Shown in pieces: positions 8,602 to 20,063 of a DNA stretch of 64,000 nt (its first letter is position 1; each line of letters starts with the position of its first letter). The DNA is from Pseudomonas viridiflava (GTDB lineage Bacteria; Pseudomonadota; Gammaproteobacteria; Pseudomonadales; Pseudomonadaceae): NCBI RefSeq assembly GCF_900573885.1, contig NZ_UPSE01000453.1, forward strand, positions 516,651-580,650, given 5' to 3'. Made by a program: the position numbers and the translations under genes. A model generated the notes under the pieces. It was given only the letters and a program-made list of their open reading frames with translations, searched no databases and was not told the origin of the DNA.

Positions 8602-8689
8602 GTTCGTATAAGCGAAGCGCTTTACATGGACGGTGGTTAGTTAATCACCCACTGTTTAACGGCGTAACTCTAGGTAATAGGTGAATACA

Positions 8690-10000
8690 ATGCGTATTAG
8701 CATTTTTGGTTTAGGTTATGTCGGTGCAGTATGTGCCGGTTGCCTGTCTGCACGTGGTCACGAAGTTGTAGGTGTGGATATATCCGAAGACAAGATCAAC
8801 TTGATCAACAGCGGTAAATCGCCAATTGTCGAACCCGGCCTTGAGGCCCTGCTACAGCAGGGAATCGAGACCGGTCGCCTGCGAGGCACCACCGATGTTG
8901 CCGCTGCAATACGCGATACCGAACTCTCGATGCTGTGCGTCGGCACCCCAAGCAAGAAAAATGGCGATCTGGAACTCGATTACATCGAGTCGGTATGCCG
9001 CGAAATCGGTTTTGTACTGCGTGACAAAACGACCCGCCACACCGTGGTAGTGCGCAGTACCGTGCTGCCCGGCACGGTGAAGAATGTGGTGATTCCCCTA
9101 CTCGAAGACTGCTCCGGGAAAAAGGCCGGGGTGGATTTTGGCGTGGCGGTGAACCCCGAATTCCTGCGCGAAAGCACGGCGATCAAAGACTACGACCACC
9201 CGCCGATGACCGTCATTGGCGAGCTGGACAATCAATCGGGCGACGCCCTGGAATCGCTGTACAGCGAGCTGGACGCGCCGATCATCCGCAAAGACATCGA
9301 AGTCGCCGAGATGATCAAGTACACCTGCAATGTCTGGCACGCGGCCAAGGTCACGTTCGCCAATGAAATCGGCAACATCGCCAAGGCCGTCGGCGTCGAT
9401 GGCCGCGAGGTGATGGACGTGGTCTGCCAGGACAAAACCCTCAACCTGTCGCAGTACTACATGCGCCCAGGCTTCGCCTTTGGCGGTTCCTGCCTGCCCA
9501 AAGACGTGCGCGCCCTCACCTACCGCGCCAGCCAGCTGGACGTCGAACATCCGATGCTGGGCGCCATCATGCGCAGCAATGTCGCCCAGGTGCAGAACGC
9601 CTTCGACATCATCGCCAGCCACGACAAACGCAAAGTCGCCCTGCTCGGCCTGAGCTTCAAGGCCGGCACCGATGACTTGCGTGAAAGCCCGCTGGTGGAG
9701 CTGGCCGAAATGCTCATCGGCAAAGGCTTCGACCTGAGCATCTACGACAGCAACGTCGAGTACGCACGGGTTCACGGGGCGAACAAGGACTACATCGAGT
9801 CGAAGATCCCCCACGTTTCATCCTTGCTCAACAGCGATTTCAACGAGGTGGTGGATAACTCCGACATCATCGTTCTGGGCAATCGCGACGAGCGTTTCCG
9901 ACCACTGGCGCAGCATGCCCCCGCGGGCAAGCAAGTGGTCGACCTGGTGGGCTTTATGAAGCACACCAGCAACGGCACTACCGAAGGCATCTGCTGGTAG
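8690..10000 (+). CDS. algD: GDP-mannose 6-dehydrogenase AlgD
   Basis: AlgD oxidises GDP-mannose to GDP-mannuronic acid with two NAD+, the committed step of alginate synthesis in the cytosol. The 436 residues equal the length of the P. aeruginosa enzyme. MRISIFGLGYVGAVCAG is the N-terminal Rossmann GxGxxG. FAFGGSCLPKDVRAL carries the catalytic cysteine, and VALLGLSFKAGTDDLRESP begins the C-terminal domain of the UDP/GDP-sugar dehydrogenase family. ATG 8690 is used rather than the in-frame GTG at 8681 because it gives the conserved N-terminus and AGGTG lies 5-6 bases before it. It is the first gene of the operon. Confidence 0.97.
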   Translation: MRISIFGLGYVGAVCAGCLSARGHEVVGVDISEDKINLINSGKSPIVEPGLEALLQQGIETGRLRGTTDVAAAIRDTELSMLCVGTPSKKNGDLELDYIESVCREIGFVLRDKTTRHTVVVRSTVLPGTVKNVVIPLLEDCSGKKAGVDFGVAVNPEFLRESTAIKDYDHPPMTVIGELDNQSGDALESLYSELDAPIIRKDIEVAEMIKYTCNVWHAAKVTFANEIGNIAKAVGVDGREVMDVVCQDKTLNLSQYYMRPGFAFGGSCLPKDVRALTYRASQLDVEHPMLGAIMRSNVAQVQNAFDIIASHDKRKVALLGLSFKAGTDDLRESPLVELAEMLIGKGFDLSIYDSNVEYARVHGANKDYIESKIPHVSSLLNSDFNEVVDNSDIIVLGNRDERFRPLAQHAPAGKQVVDLVGFMKHTSNGTTEGICW

Positions 10001-10092
10001 CCGTAAGTCCGAAATTACTGTCGGCCCCACGCAAGCGGCGGTTCGACGATTCGGACTCCAGTTCTCCTAATGCAATTGCATTTGTCCCTGGG

Positions 10093-10110
10093 CCCCCGCC
10101 TTCGCGGGGG
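10093..10110. other. GC-rich hairpin between algD and alg8
   Basis: CCCCCGC at 10093-10099 pairs with GCGGGGG at 10104-10110 around CTTC. It has no T-run, so it is not a classical terminator. It could stabilise the 3' end of the algD message or reduce read-through into alg8, giving AlgD its own expression level. It also resembles short extragenic repeats of pseudomonads (compare 63745-63813). Confidence 0.45.
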
Positions 10111-10144
10111 TGACGGCTAGTTTATAAACGGACAGGACACACAA

Positions 10145-11626
10145 ATGGATAGGCTCAAGCAGGGTTTAACCGAAGGCGCGGGGTGGCTGCTCTACCTCAG
10201 CCTTTTGTGCGCACTCGCCCTCGCGCTACCCCGATCAGTGTTCGACCCCGAGTCCAAACACTTCATTCTGCTCATCGGTGTGGTGGGCATTTGGCGCTAC
10301 TCCATGGGCGCTCTGCATTTTTTACGCGGCGTGCTGTTTTTGTACGTGGTGTTCCCCTATTACCGGCGCAAAGCGCAAAAGCTCGGCGAGGCGGCAGACC
10401 CGTCCCACGTGTTTCTGATGGTCACCAGTTTTCGCATCGATGCGCTGACCACTGCGCAGGTGTATCAGTCGGTGATCCGCGAGGCGATTGAATGCGGCTA
10501 CCCCACCACCGTGGTGTGCTCCATCGTCGAACTTTCCGATGAATTTCTGGTGAAGAGCCTGTGGGAAAAATACAACCCGCCGGCGCGCGTCACCCTCGAC
10601 TTCGTGCGTATCGCCGGCACCGGCAAACGCGATGGGCTGGCCCACGGCTTCCGCGCCATTTCCCGGCACCTGCCTGACCGCGATGCGGTGGTGGCGGTGA
10701 TTGACGGCGACAGCGTGCTGGAGCCAGGCGTGGTGCGCCGCACCGTGCCGTACTTCAAGTTGTTCCCCAACGTGGGCGGCCTGACCACCAACGAATTCTG
10801 CGAAGTGCGCGGCAGCTACATCATGAGTGAGTGGCACAAGCTGCGCTTCGCTCAGCGGCACATCAACATGTGCTCGATGGGCCTCTCCAAGCGCGTGCTG
10901 ACGCTGACCGGGCGCATGTCGATGTTCCGCGCGCCGGTCATCAGCAACCCTGAATTTATCGCCGACGTGGAAAGCGATTCGCTCGACCACTGGCGCCTGG
11001 GCCGTTTCAGGTTTCTCACCGGTGACGACAAGTCCAGCTGGTACAGCCTGATGCGCCTGGGCTACGACACGTTCTACGTGCCCGACGCTGCCATCAACAC
11101 CGTCGAGCACCCACCCGAGAAAAGCTTTATCAAGGCCAGCCGCAAGCTGATGTTCCGCTGGTACGGCAACAACCTGCGGCAGAACTCGCGGGCCATGAAA
11201 CTGGGCGTCAAACGCCTCGGGCTATTCACCAGCGTGGTGCTGTTCGACCAGCGCGTGTCGATGTGGACCTGCCTGCTGGGCCTTACCGTGGCGATTATCG
11301 CCAGCCTCAAATACAGCATCGCGTTCTTTCTCGTATACCTGCTGTGGATCGGCTTTACCCGCCTGGTGCTGACCCTGCTGCTCGCAGTCAGCGGCCACCA
11401 CATCGGCCCGGCGTACCCGGTCATTCTCTATTACAACCAGATCGTCGGCGCCATGGTGAAGATCTACGTGTTCTTCCGCCTTGACCAGCAATCCTGGACC
11501 CGCCAGCCGACCAAGCTCAACCGCGACCTCGCCAGCTTTCAACAGTGGTTCAACACCTGGTCGTCGCGAACCATGACCTTCTCTGCCACCAGTGTGTTTG
11601 TCGCCACGCTGCTGCTGGTGGTGTGA
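10145..11626 (+). CDS. alg8: Alginate polymerase glycosyltransferase Alg8
   Basis: Alg8 is the inner-membrane family 2 glycosyltransferase that joins mannuronate units from GDP-mannuronate. The 493 residues carry N-terminal membrane helices ([30 protein letters not shown]). The cytosolic GT2 domain has D187-G-D189 for nucleotide-sugar/metal binding and the base region TGDD (D294, D295). The R338-W339 pair in [10 protein letters not shown] corresponds to the QxxRW-type acceptor motif. C-terminal helices follow. Length and residue positions agree with P. aeruginosa Alg8. It works with Alg44, whose gene follows after 44 bp. Confidence 0.96.
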   Translation: MDRLKQGLTEGAGWLLYLSLLCALALALPRSVFDPESKHFILLIGVVGIWRYSMGALHFLRGVLFLYVVFPYYRRKAQKLGEAADPSHVFLMVTSFRIDALTTAQVYQSVIREAIECGYPTTVVCSIVELSDEFLVKSLWEKYNPPARVTLDFVRIAGTGKRDGLAHGFRAISRHLPDRDAVVAVIDGDSVLEPGVVRRTVPYFKLFPNVGGLTTNEFCEVRGSYIMSEWHKLRFAQRHINMCSMGLSKRVLTLTGRMSMFRAPVISNPEFIADVESDSLDHWRLGRFRFLTGDDKSSWYSLMRLGYDTFYVPDAAINTVEHPPEKSFIKASRKLMFRWYGNNLRQNSRAMKLGVKRLGLFTSVVLFDQRVSMWTCLLGLTVAIIASLKYSIAFFLVYLLWIGFTRLVLTLLLAVSGHHIGPAYPVILYYNQIVGAMVKIYVFFRLDQQSWTRQPTKLNRDLASFQQWFNTWSSRTMTFSATSVFVATLLLVV

Positions 11627-11670
11627 GCGCGACCCCAATGGATCAACGACTCTCGAGTAGGAACAAGCCC

Positions 11671-12837
11671 ATGAATACAGCCGTCAACGTCAATGTGGTG
11701 CACGAATCCGAAGCCCAGCGTCAGTTCGCCCGGGTGCGCCTGCCGGCCAAAATCCGCTTTAGCGGCAAGCACCGCGAAGTGGTGGAACAGACCGTTACCG
11801 ACATGTCTGCCGGCGGCTTCAGCTACGCGGCGGCCAGCAGCAACGTTCAGGTAGGCGATTTTCACAAGGGCAAAATGCTCTTTGTGATCGACAACATCAC
11901 CCTGGCCATCGACACCGAATTCCAGGTGCGCTCGGTGGACTTCGACACCAACCGCGTCGGCTGCCAGTTCAGCAATATGCGCCCACGGGAAATAGCCACG
12001 CTGCGCCACCTGATCACCGCCCATTTGAGCGGTGAGCTGGTCAGCGTCGGCGAATTGCTCACCACCTTGCAGCGGGAAAACTTCACCAAAGAACGCAAGC
12101 AAAAAGCGGGCGCCGGCATGAGCGCGTTTGCCCGCATGCGCGCGGTCACCTTTAGCGTTGCCGTGTTTCTGGTCGGCCTGCTGGCGTTTGGTTTTCTGTT
12201 CAAGTCCATCTACAGCCTGTACTTCGTCACCCACGCGCAGTCGGCACTGGTGAACGTGCCGGGCATGCAAGTGACCATGCCCCGTGAAGGCACGGTGCAG
12301 AGCCTGATTGGCGCCGATGGTCTGGTGAAAAAAGGCGCGCCCATCGCCACCTTCAGCGCCTCGATGCTGGAGATGCTCAAGGGGCATCTGGACGACAAAC
12401 AGCTCGACCCGGCCAACGTCGCCACCCTGTTCAGCAAGCAAATGAAAGGCACCCTGACCAGCCCGTGCGACTGCGTACTGGCCAGGCAGTACGTGGCCGA
12501 CGGCCAATACGCGAGCAAGGGCGACGTGATTTTCGACCTCGTTTCTCGCGAGGCCAAAGCGCAGGTTGAAGCGCGCTTTGCCTACAGCAAATTCAACGAA
12601 ATCAAACCCGGCGCCCGGGTCAATTTCCAGGTCGCGGGTGTGGATGAGGTGCGCGGCGGCAAGGTGCTTAGCAGCAGCCTCAACGACACCGGCAACCTGT
12701 CCTCGGACATTCGCGTAGTGATTCAGCCTGACGAGCCGCTGGACAACGCGCTGGCCGGCCGCCCGGTTGAAGTGAGCAGCGACAACGGTCCGTCGTTCGC
12801 CTGGTTCGCCGACAAAGCCCTGGCGGCAGGGCTCTGA
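11671..12837 (+). CDS. alg44: Alginate co-polymerase Alg44 with PilZ c-di-GMP receptor domain
   Basis: The 388-residue protein has an N-terminal cytosolic PilZ domain with the binding residues R17, R21 (QRQFARVRL), D44 and S46 (DMSAGGF), at the numbering known for P. aeruginosa Alg44. One membrane helix follows (FSVAVFLVGLLAFGFLFKSIY, about 155-175), then a periplasmic membrane-fusion-like domain. c-di-GMP binding to PilZ switches on Alg8 polymerisation, while the periplasmic part contacts AlgK/AlgX/AlgG. The ATG at 11671 has AGGA upstream and gives the family N-terminus; earlier in-frame starts lie inside alg8. Confidence 0.96.
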   Translation: MNTAVNVNVVHESEAQRQFARVRLPAKIRFSGKHREVVEQTVTDMSAGGFSYAAASSNVQVGDFHKGKMLFVIDNITLAIDTEFQVRSVDFDTNRVGCQFSNMRPREIATLRHLITAHLSGELVSVGELLTTLQRENFTKERKQKAGAGMSAFARMRAVTFSVAVFLVGLLAFGFLFKSIYSLYFVTHAQSALVNVPGMQVTMPREGTVQSLIGADGLVKKGAPIATFSASMLEMLKGHLDDKQLDPANVATLFSKQMKGTLTSPCDCVLARQYVADGQYASKGDVIFDLVSREAKAQVEARFAYSKFNEIKPGARVNFQVAGVDEVRGGKVLSSSLNDTGNLSSDIRVVIQPDEPLDNALAGRPVEVSSDNGPSFAWFADKALAAGL

Positions 12838-12840
12838 TCC

Positions 12841-14289
12841 ATGGCTACTTCTTCTCTCCGCTCGTTTGCGCGCACCCCGCTCCTGGCGCTGGCACCGCTG
12901 GTGATTGCCATTGGCATGGCCGGCTGTGCGGGGCTGCCTGATCAGCGCCTGGCCAATGAGGCGCTTAAAAACGGCGACACCGCTACCGCCCAGGCCAACT
13001 ACAAAGCCTTGGCGGACATGGGCTACGCCGACGCCTCGGTAGGGCTGGCCGATATTCAGCTGCAAAGCGGCGACCCGGCGCAACTGGCCGCCGCCGAAGA
13101 CACTTTCCGGCAAGCGGCGGACGACTCGCCTCGCGCGGCGTCCCGTCTGGGCCGCCTGCTGGCGACCAAACCAAACGCCACCGAGGCCGAGCACAAGGAA
13201 GCCGAACAGCGCCTCAAGCAAGCGTTCGCCAATGGCGAGGAAGGCGCTGTGCTGCCGCTGGCGATGCTCTATCTGCAATACCCGCAAACCTTCCCCGACG
13301 TGAACGCCCAGGAAAAAATCAGCCAGTGGCGTGAACAAGGCCACCCGCAAGCAGAGCTGGCGCAGGTGCTGCTGTACCGCACCCAAGGCACCTACGATGC
13401 ACATTTGGCCGACGTGGAAAAAATCTGCCAACAGGCCCTGGCAACCGCCGATGTCTGCTACGTCGAACTCGCCACCGTGTACCAGAAACGCGGCGAAGCG
13501 GATAAGCAGAAAGCCCTGGTCGAGCAACTGCGCAGCGCCTATGGCCGTGGCGCGGTGCCGGCGGCGCGGATGGAAGGCGTGGCGCTGGTACTGGCCGATC
13601 AGGAGCTGGTAACGGCCTCGGCTGACAGCGAAAGCGCCGGTAAAACCGATCCGGCCACTGCCCAGCAAATGCTTGAACAGATCGCCCCGACGTACCCCGC
13701 TGCGTGGGTCAGCCTGGCGCAGTTGCTGTACGACTACCCCGAGCTGGGCGATATCGACAAGATGCTCGGCTACCTGAAAAACGGCCGCGACGCTGCACAA
13801 CCGCGCGCCGAATTGCTGCTCGGCAAACTCTATTACGAAGGCAAGCTGCTGCCGGCCGACCCGCAAAAAGCCGAGCAACACCTGCTTGAAGCGGCGCCGA
13901 CCGAAACCAGCGCCAATTACTACCTTGGCCAGATGTATCGCCGTGGCTATCTGGGCAAGGTGCAGCCGCAACAGGCGCTGGACCACCTGTTGGCCGCCGC
14001 CCGCGCCGGACAGAACAGCGCCGATTTCGCCCTGGCGCAGATGTTCTCCCAAGGCCGTGGCATTCAGCCCGACCCGGTGAATGCCTTCGTGTTCAGCCAG
14101 ATCGCCGTGCAAAAAGGCACCCCGCAAGCGCCCGAACTCGCCGCGCAAATCGAACAGCAACTGCCCCCCGGTTCCCGTGCGCAAGCCGAGCGCCTGCTGC
14201 AACAGGAACAAGCCTTGCGCGGCGCCGTTCTACAACAGACGACACAGATGCAAGCCATGCAACCTCAGGACGGGCAGGAGCCGCTATGA
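12841..14289 (+). CDS. algK: Alginate outer-membrane lipoprotein scaffold AlgK
   Basis: The 482-residue lipoprotein has a signal peptide ending in the lipobox MAGC (Cys29), followed by a solenoid of TPR/Sel1-like repeats such as [41 protein letters not shown] and [19 protein letters not shown]. AlgK sits on the periplasmic face of the outer membrane, localises the AlgE porin and binds AlgX. It starts three bases after the alg44 stop, and its end overlaps the algE start by four bases (ATGA), indicating coupled translation. The glutamine-rich C-terminal tail is slightly longer than in P. aeruginosa. Confidence 0.96.
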   Translation: MATSSLRSFARTPLLALAPLVIAIGMAGCAGLPDQRLANEALKNGDTATAQANYKALADMGYADASVGLADIQLQSGDPAQLAAAEDTFRQAADDSPRAASRLGRLLATKPNATEAEHKEAEQRLKQAFANGEEGAVLPLAMLYLQYPQTFPDVNAQEKISQWREQGHPQAELAQVLLYRTQGTYDAHLADVEKICQQALATADVCYVELATVYQKRGEADKQKALVEQLRSAYGRGAVPAARMEGVALVLADQELVTASADSESAGKTDPATAQQMLEQIAPTYPAAWVSLAQLLYDYPELGDIDKMLGYLKNGRDAAQPRAELLLGKLYYEGKLLPADPQKAEQHLLEAAPTETSANYYLGQMYRRGYLGKVQPQQALDHLLAAARAGQNSADFALAQMFSQGRGIQPDPVNAFVFSQIAVQKGTPQAPELAAQIEQQLPPGSRAQAERLLQQEQALRGAVLQQTTQMQAMQPQDGQEPL

Positions 14290-15767
14290 GCCACGCAAAA
14301 TGCAAAACCACCAAGGCATGGATGAGCGCCGGTTTCGGCCTGAGCGCTACGTTAATCACCGCCCACTCCGCCTGGGCGGTGCAAATGACCGACAGCAGCA
14401 GCTGGGGCCTGGACGTGAAGATTACCGCCCAGTCCGAAGATGACCGCGACCTCGGCACCCGCAGCGGCGGCGACGTCAGCGGTGTGGGTATCGACCTGCG
14501 CCCCTGGGTCTACGGCAAGCGCGGCAACTGGAGCGGCTACGCCATGGGCCAGGCGGTGAGCGCCACCGACATCATCGAAACCGACACCCTGCAACAACCC
14601 GAAGATGGCGAAAATGCCGAAAGCAGCAACAGCAGCGACGACAGCCGCCAGCCCGACAAAAGTTACCTGGCGCTGCGCGAATTCTGGGTCGGCTACTCGG
14701 GCCTCACGCCCTACCCTGGCGAAGAATTGCGCCTGGGTCGTCAGCGCCTGCGCAACGACGACGGCATGTGGCGCGACACCAATATCGAAGCGCTGAACTG
14801 GACCTTCGACACCACCTTGCTGCGCGCCCACCTGGGCGCAGCCGAACGCTTCAGCGAATACCGCACCGACCTCGACGAACTGGCGCCGAAAGACAAAGAC
14901 CGGCTGCACCTTTACGGCGACGTGGAAACGCAGTGGACGCCCGGCCAGTGGGTCGGCCTCAACGTGCAACACGCCCGCGACGATGGCGACCTCAATCGTC
15001 CCGGCGAAACGGTCGACGAACTGGATAAAACCAGCACCGGCGACCTCACCTGGCTCGGCATCCAGGCCAACAGCGACGCCTACAACCATCGCAACGAAAA
15101 CCGCCTCAACTACTGGGCCAGCGCCACCTGGCTGACCGGCGACCGCGACCGCTTGAACACCACCACGGTGGGCGGCGAGCAAGTCGCTACCGGCAAACAA
15201 AGCGGCGACGTCAACGCCTGGGGCACCGACCTGGGCCTGCGTTTCAACCTGGATGAAAACTGGAAAGTCGGCGCCGCCTATGCCCGTGGCAGCGGCGGCG
15301 GTGGCGACAGCGGCGAAGACAACTTCGAGCAGACCGGCCTGCAAAGCAACCGCTCCACCTACACCGGCACACGTTCACGGGTGCACCGCTTCGGCGAGGC
15401 GTTTCGTGGCGAGTTGAGCAACCTGCAAGCGGCCACCCTGTTTGGCTCCTGGCAGCTGCGCGAGGACTACGACGCCAGCCTGGTGTACCACAAGTTCTGG
15501 CGCGTCGATGACGAGCAACCAATCGGCACCAGCGGCATCAACGCCGCCATGCAAGACGGCGAGAAAGACATCGGCCAGGAAGTCGACGTGGTGCTCACCA
15601 AGTACTTCAAACAGGGCCTGCTGCCGGCGGCCGTCAGCGAAAGCATCGACGAACCATCGGCACTGGTACGCGTACGCGGTGGCGTGTTCAAGCCCGGCGA
15701 CGCCTATGGCCCGGATGCCGATTCGTATATGCACCGCGCGTTCGTCGACGTGATCTGGCGCTACTGA
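14286..15767 (+). CDS. algE: Alginate export porin AlgE
   Basis: The 493-residue outer-membrane beta-barrel has a signal peptide (about residues 1-31, ending AWA). The mature part consists of alternating strands such as [29 protein letters not shown] and [14 protein letters not shown]. It ends in an aromatic C-terminal strand ([13 protein letters not shown]), the BamA recognition type. AlgE is the 18-stranded anion-selective channel through which the polymer leaves the cell. An acidic, Ser/Asp-rich loop ([15 protein letters not shown], about 104-118) probably forms a periplasmic or extracellular plug. Confidence 0.96.
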   Translation: MSHAKCKTTKAWMSAGFGLSATLITAHSAWAVQMTDSSSWGLDVKITAQSEDDRDLGTRSGGDVSGVGIDLRPWVYGKRGNWSGYAMGQAVSATDIIETDTLQQPEDGENAESSNSSDDSRQPDKSYLALREFWVGYSGLTPYPGEELRLGRQRLRNDDGMWRDTNIEALNWTFDTTLLRAHLGAAERFSEYRTDLDELAPKDKDRLHLYGDVETQWTPGQWVGLNVQHARDDGDLNRPGETVDELDKTSTGDLTWLGIQANSDAYNHRNENRLNYWASATWLTGDRDRLNTTTVGGEQVATGKQSGDVNAWGTDLGLRFNLDENWKVGAAYARGSGGGGDSGEDNFEQTGLQSNRSTYTGTRSRVHRFGEAFRGELSNLQAATLFGSWQLREDYDASLVYHKFWRVDDEQPIGTSGINAAMQDGEKDIGQEVDVVLTKYFKQGLLPAAVSESIDEPSALVRVRGGVFKPGDAYGPDADSYMHRAFVDVIWRY

Positions 15768-15793
15768 TGACCGGGCCCAGGAGAACCTTTGCG

Positions 15794-17437
15794 ATGACTG
15801 CACACACCTTGCCGCTCCACCCGCTGCTGCTGGCCGGCGTGCTGCTGTTCACCAGTGCATTCGGCAATGCGGCCCTTGCCGTGGAGGCGCCGCCCGCCTC
15901 CGATAGCCAGCAAGACGTGGCGCGCGCCAGCGACGCGCCCCTGCCCGGCGCCGACGGCAAGCCGCAGGCCACCAAGGAATTGCGCCAGGCCAAAAGCTAC
16001 ACCGTGACCACCGCGCCCACCGAAGCGCTTGAGCTGGCCGCGCCGAAACTGCCCGACCTCAGCGGCTACACCGCCGAGGCCGTGAACGGCAAAATTGACC
16101 GCCGCAAAAAAGGCAGCGTCACCGTGCGGCGCATGGTGCAGCAAGACGCCCTGAAAGAATTTATCGGTGGTAACAACCGCATGGCCGAATGGGTGACGCG
16201 CCAGCGCGGCATGCCACAGGCGATCTTTATCGAAGGCGGTTACGTCAGCCTTGGCGAGGTGGCGAAAACGCTGCCCAAGCAGTACTTCACCGCCGATGCC
16301 AACGGCGTGTTCACCCTGCGCTTGCCGCTGGTGGTGGCCAAAGACGCCACATTGCATATCGATAAAAACGTGAAGGAGTTGCGCCTCTCGCAAGACCGCG
16401 GCGCGTTTATCGTTAACGACGGCAAGCTGTTTATCACCGACACCCGACTCACCGGTTGGAACGAGGCGAAGAAAGCCCCGGCCACCTTTAAAAAACCCGA
16501 AGAATTTCGCCCGTTCCTGCTCTCCTGGGGCGGCACCGAGACGTACATCGTCAACAGCAAAATCGCCAGCTTCGGGTACAGCACCAGCAAGTCGTACGGC
16601 GTGAGTATTTCCCAGTACACGCCAAACATGAGCAAGCAGATGGGCCGGCCAATGCCCACCGGCTGGATCATCGGCTCGGAGTTCTCGGACCTCTGGTACG
16701 GTTTCTATTGCTACGAAACCCAGGACTTCGTCATCAAAGACAGCGTGTACCGCGACAACATCATCTACGGCATCGACCCCCACGACCGCTCGCGCCGCCT
16801 GGTGATTTCCGGCAACACCGTGTACGGCACGCACAAGAAGCACGGCATCATCATTTCCCGCGAGGTGGACGACAGCTGGATCATCAATAACAAGGTGTAC
16901 GACAACGCCCTGTCCGGCATTGTCATCGACCGTAATAGCGTGAACAACCTCATCGCCTACAACGAGGTTTACCGCAACAAATCCGACGGCATCACCCTGT
17001 ACGAAAGCTCCAACAACCTGATATGGGGCAACCAGGTGATGAGCAACGCGCGCCACGGCATTCGCCTGCGCAACAGCGTGAACATCCGCCTGTACGAGAA
17101 CCTCGCCGCCGACAACAAACTGGTCGGCGTGTACGGCCACATCAAAGACCTGAGCGACACCGACCGCGACATCGACCTCGACCCCTTCGACACCAAGGTG
17201 TCGATGATCGTGGTTGGCGGCGAACTGATCAGCAACGGCTCCGGGCCGCTGTCCATCGACTCGCCGTTGAGTGTGGAGCTGTACCGGGTGGCCATGCTGG
17301 CGCCGACCAAATCGTCGGGCATCAGCTTCTCCGGAATTCTCGGCGACAAGCAAAACGAAATTCTGGACCTGATGGTTCGCCAGGATAAGGCAGTGCTGAT
17401 CGACCCCGTTGAAAGCCAGGCCGAACTTCAGGACTGA
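15794..17437 (+). CDS. algG: Mannuronan C-5 epimerase AlgG
   Basis: AlgG converts mannuronate to guluronate in the polymer in the periplasm. The 547-residue product has a signal peptide ending near ALAVEA. A right-handed parallel beta-helix of CASH/PbH1 repeats follows (about residues 240-470). It carries the catalytic DPHD motif at D328 (YGIDPHDRSRR), repeated N-x-V-Y turns, and the GIVIDRNSVNN coils. I prefer ATG 15794, which has AGGAG at 15779-15783, over the ATG overlapping the algE stop at 15767. Confidence 0.95.
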   Translation: MTAHTLPLHPLLLAGVLLFTSAFGNAALAVEAPPASDSQQDVARASDAPLPGADGKPQATKELRQAKSYTVTTAPTEALELAAPKLPDLSGYTAEAVNGKIDRRKKGSVTVRRMVQQDALKEFIGGNNRMAEWVTRQRGMPQAIFIEGGYVSLGEVAKTLPKQYFTADANGVFTLRLPLVVAKDATLHIDKNVKELRLSQDRGAFIVNDGKLFITDTRLTGWNEAKKAPATFKKPEEFRPFLLSWGGTETYIVNSKIASFGYSTSKSYGVSISQYTPNMSKQMGRPMPTGWIIGSEFSDLWYGFYCYETQDFVIKDSVYRDNIIYGIDPHDRSRRLVISGNTVYGTHKKHGIIISREVDDSWIINNKVYDNALSGIVIDRNSVNNLIAYNEVYRNKSDGITLYESSNNLIWGNQVMSNARHGIRLRNSVNIRLYENLAADNKLVGVYGHIKDLSDTDRDIDLDPFDTKVSMIVVGGELISNGSGPLSIDSPLSVELYRVAMLAPTKSSGISFSGILGDKQNEILDLMVRQDKAVLIDPVESQAELQD

Positions 17438-17451
17438 GGAGCATGCATTTC

Positions 17452-18942
17452 ATGTACGTACACAAGCCCCTGCACACCGACAAGCGCCCAGCCAAATGGC
17501 TCGCCCCGTCTGCACTGGCGCTCGCCTTGCTCGCCGTCGCCGCCGCCCCTATGGCCGAGGGCGCCGAAACCGGCGCGCCGCAGTACAGCGTGCGCGGTAA
17601 TCCACCGCTGTGCCCGGCGGCGGCGAACAACAATTTGTACAACACCAAGTACTTGGGCTTTTTCACCCACCTGGTACAGGCCCAGGATGACTGGCTGTTC
17701 CGCACCACCTACGACCTGCGCACCGACTTCGGCACCACGCCTGAGGGCTACGCCAAACTCAAAGCCCTGCGCGATGCACTGAAGAAAAAAGGCATCGAAT
17801 TGGTGGTGGTGTATCAACCGACCCGAGGCCTGATCAACCGGGAGAAACTCACCCGCGAGGAGCGCAAAGCGTTCAACTACGACCTGGCAAAAAAGAACTA
17901 CCTCGCCACCGTGGAAAAGCTGCGCCAAACCGGCATGTGGGTGCCGGACTTCAGCCCCTTGTTCGATGAAAACGAACAGCACGCCTACTACTTCAAAGGC
18001 GACCACCACTGGACGCCCTACGGTGCCGAGCGCACCGCGAAAATCACCGCCGCCACGCTGAAGGAAATCCCAGGCTTCGACGACATTCCCAAGCAGCAGT
18101 ACGAGAGCAAGCGCGTGGGTTTGCTGTCGAAACTCGGCACCTTCCACAAAGCCGCTGCGCAACTGTGCGGCAACAGCTACGCCACGCAGTACGTGGACCG
18201 TTTCGAAACCGCCGTGGCCGACAGCGGCGGCGGTGAAGGCGGCGGCGATGATCTGTTCGGCGATGAATCGCAGCCGCAAGTGGCGCTGGTGGGCACCAGT
18301 AACAGCGGTCCGGCGTACAACTTCGCCGGTTTTCTGGAGCAGTACAGCGGTGCGGAAATTCTCAACAACGCCATCTCCGGTGGCGGCTTCGACAGCTCGC
18401 TGCTGCAGTACCTGAGCAGCCAGGAGTTCCACGAGCACCCGCCGAAAGTCATCGTCTGGGAGTTCGCCACCCACTACGACATGGCGCAGAAAAGCTTCTA
18501 CCGCCAGGCCATGCCGCTGGTAGACAACGGCTGTGAAGGGCAAAAAGCACTGCTCAAAAACGACGTGAAACTGCACAACGGCAGCACCGAGATTCTGGTC
18601 AACGGCAAAAACCAACTGCTTGACCTGCAAGGCGGTCAGCACCAGATCGACCTGACCTTCAGCGACCCTTCGGTGAAAACCTTGCAAGCGACCATCTGGT
18701 ACCTCAACGGCCGCCGCGAAAACCTCAAACTGGAACAAAGCGCCGCCGCCGATACCGGTGGCCGTTATGTGTTCCAACTGCGTAACGACCCTGGCTGGGC
18801 AGACCTGAACATGCTCGCCATGGAAATTCACAGCCCCGAGCAAATGCCTGACGGGCTCAGCGTGAAGGCCACGCTGTGCAAACGTCCGGCAGGCGGGGCC
18901 GGCACCCTAACGGCAAAAGCCGCAGGAGGCACAAACCTATGA
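17452..18942 (+). CDS. algX: Alginate O-acetyltransferase AlgX
   Basis: AlgX is the periplasmic SGNH-like enzyme that transfers acetyl groups onto the polymer and helps hold the secretion complex together. The 496-residue protein has a signal peptide and an SGNH-like domain with D184 and H186 in [10 protein letters not shown] and the nucleophile S283 in [11 protein letters not shown]-terminal carbohydrate-binding module follows (about 370-480). ATG 17452 has GAGGAG at an ideal distance; ATG 17443 is almost on top of it. A Gly/Ser-acidic insertion ([10 protein letters not shown]) precedes the nucleophile strand. Confidence 0.94.
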   Translation: MYVHKPLHTDKRPAKWLAPSALALALLAVAAAPMAEGAETGAPQYSVRGNPPLCPAAANNNLYNTKYLGFFTHLVQAQDDWLFRTTYDLRTDFGTTPEGYAKLKALRDALKKKGIELVVVYQPTRGLINREKLTREERKAFNYDLAKKNYLATVEKLRQTGMWVPDFSPLFDENEQHAYYFKGDHHWTPYGAERTAKITAATLKEIPGFDDIPKQQYESKRVGLLSKLGTFHKAAAQLCGNSYATQYVDRFETAVADSGGGEGGGDDLFGDESQPQVALVGTSNSGPAYNFAGFLEQYSGAEILNNAISGGGFDSSLLQYLSSQEFHEHPPKVIVWEFATHYDMAQKSFYRQAMPLVDNGCEGQKALLKNDVKLHNGSTEILVNGKNQLLDLQGGQHQIDLTFSDPSVKTLQATIWYLNGRRENLKLEQSAAADTGGRYVFQLRNDPGWADLNMLAMEIHSPEQMPDGLSVKATLCKRPAGGAGTLTAKAAGGTNL

Positions 18943-20051
18943 ACACTCCTCACACCCTGCTGCGCAGTGCAGCGCTGAGCACCTTGCTGGTGGCCGGTGG
19001 CGCCAGTGCCGCGCTGGTTCCACCGCCGGGCTATTACGCCCCCATCGAAAGCAAGAAAACCAAACCGCCAGAAGAACAATGCGGCGCGCCGCCCACGCCT
19101 TACACCGACAAGCTGGTGTTTCGCAGCAAATACGAAGGCTCCGATAAAGCCCGCGCCACGCTGAACAAGGAATCGGAGAAAGCCTTCCGCGACTCCACCG
19201 CCAGCATCACCACCCTGGAGCGCGGTGTGAGCAAGCAAGTGATGGGCTATATGCGCGACGGCCGCCCGGAACAGCTCGACTGCACGCTGAGCTGGCTCAC
19301 CGCCTGGGCGCAGGCCGATGCGCTGCTGAGCACCGACTTCAACCACACCGGCAAGTCGATGCGCAAATGGGCATTGGGCAGCGTGGCCTCGGCGTACCTG
19401 CGCCTGAAATTCTCCGAATCCAAACCGTTGGCGGCTTACCCGCAACAGGCGCAACTCATCGAGGCCTGGTTCAGCAAACTGGGCGATCAGGTGGTGAAAG
19501 ACTGGAGCTACCTGCCGCTGAAAAAAGTGAACAACCACTCGTACTGGGCGGCGTGGTCGGTGATGGCCACCGCTGTGGCCACCGATCGCCAGGACCTGTT
19601 CGACTGGGCCGTTGAGCAGTATCGCGTGGGCGCCAATCAGGTCGACGACGAAGGCTTCCTGCCCAACGAACTCAACCGCAAACAGCGCGCCCTCGCCTAC
19701 CACAACTACGCCCTGCCGCCGCTGGCCATGATCGCCAGCTTCGCCAACGCCAACGACGTGGACCTACGCACCGAAAACCGCGACGCCCTCAGCCGCCTGG
19801 CCAAACGAGTAATGGAAGGCGTCAACGACCCCGACGAATTCGCCAGCAAAGCCGGCGAAAAGCAGGACATGGACGACCTGAAAATCGACAGCAAATTCGC
19901 CTGGCTTGAACCGTACTGCCAGCTCTACCAATGCGCCGGCGACACCTTGAAGTGGAAGCAGTCGATGCAGCCGTTCAAGACCTTTCGCCTGGGTGGCGAT
20001 TTAACCCGCGTGTACGACCCACAGGCGGAGAAGGGCAAGAAGGATTCTTGA
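18939..20051 (+). CDS. algL: Periplasmic alginate lyase AlgL
   Basis: AlgL is a polysaccharide lyase family 5 enzyme that clears alginate stranded in the periplasm. The 370 residues include a signal peptide (about 1-25, ending ASA). The catalytic NNHSYW motif has His200, and [11 protein letters not shown] and [22 protein letters not shown] are further conserved segments of the alpha/alpha toroid. The start overlaps the algX stop (ATGA) and has CAGGAGG upstream. The closest in-operon gene downstream, algI, is about 710 bp away across a repeat block, the only large gap in the operon. Confidence 0.96.
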   Translation: MNTPHTLLRSAALSTLLVAGGASAALVPPPGYYAPIESKKTKPPEEQCGAPPTPYTDKLVFRSKYEGSDKARATLNKESEKAFRDSTASITTLERGVSKQVMGYMRDGRPEQLDCTLSWLTAWAQADALLSTDFNHTGKSMRKWALGSVASAYLRLKFSESKPLAAYPQQAQLIEAWFSKLGDQVVKDWSYLPLKKVNNHSYWAAWSVMATAVATDRQDLFDWAVEQYRVGANQVDDEGFLPNELNRKQRALAYHNYALPPLAMIASFANANDVDLRTENRDALSRLAKRVMEGVNDPDEFASKAGEKQDMDDLKIDSKFAWLEPYCQLYQCAGDTLKWKQSMQPFKTFRLGGDLTRVYDPQAEKGKKDS

Positions 20052-20063
20052 GTTTCGCACCAT

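Larger units (their letters stand above)
7767..8689. other. Long noncoding upstream region of the chitinase gene and algD
   Basis: No gene is supported in this stretch of more than 900 bases. The short open frames have poor codon use and no family resemblance. It is the divergent control region between the minus-strand chitinase gene and the plus-strand alginate operon. It contains an AlgR-type site at 8252-8261 and a GAACTT element at 8576-8581. A long upstream region is known for algD in other pseudomonads, where distant regulator sites act through DNA bending. Confidence 0.6.

Noticed and set aside
10093..10110. Full terminator ending transcription after algD
   Set aside because: The hairpin has no T-run and alg8 follows as the next operon gene, so complete termination is unlikely.
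11539..14211. Open frame of 890 codons on the minus strand opposite alg8-alg44-algK
   Set aside because: It runs antisense to three certain alginate genes in a GC-rich region, where stop codons are rare in such frames. Its His/Gly/Val-rich translation matches no family.
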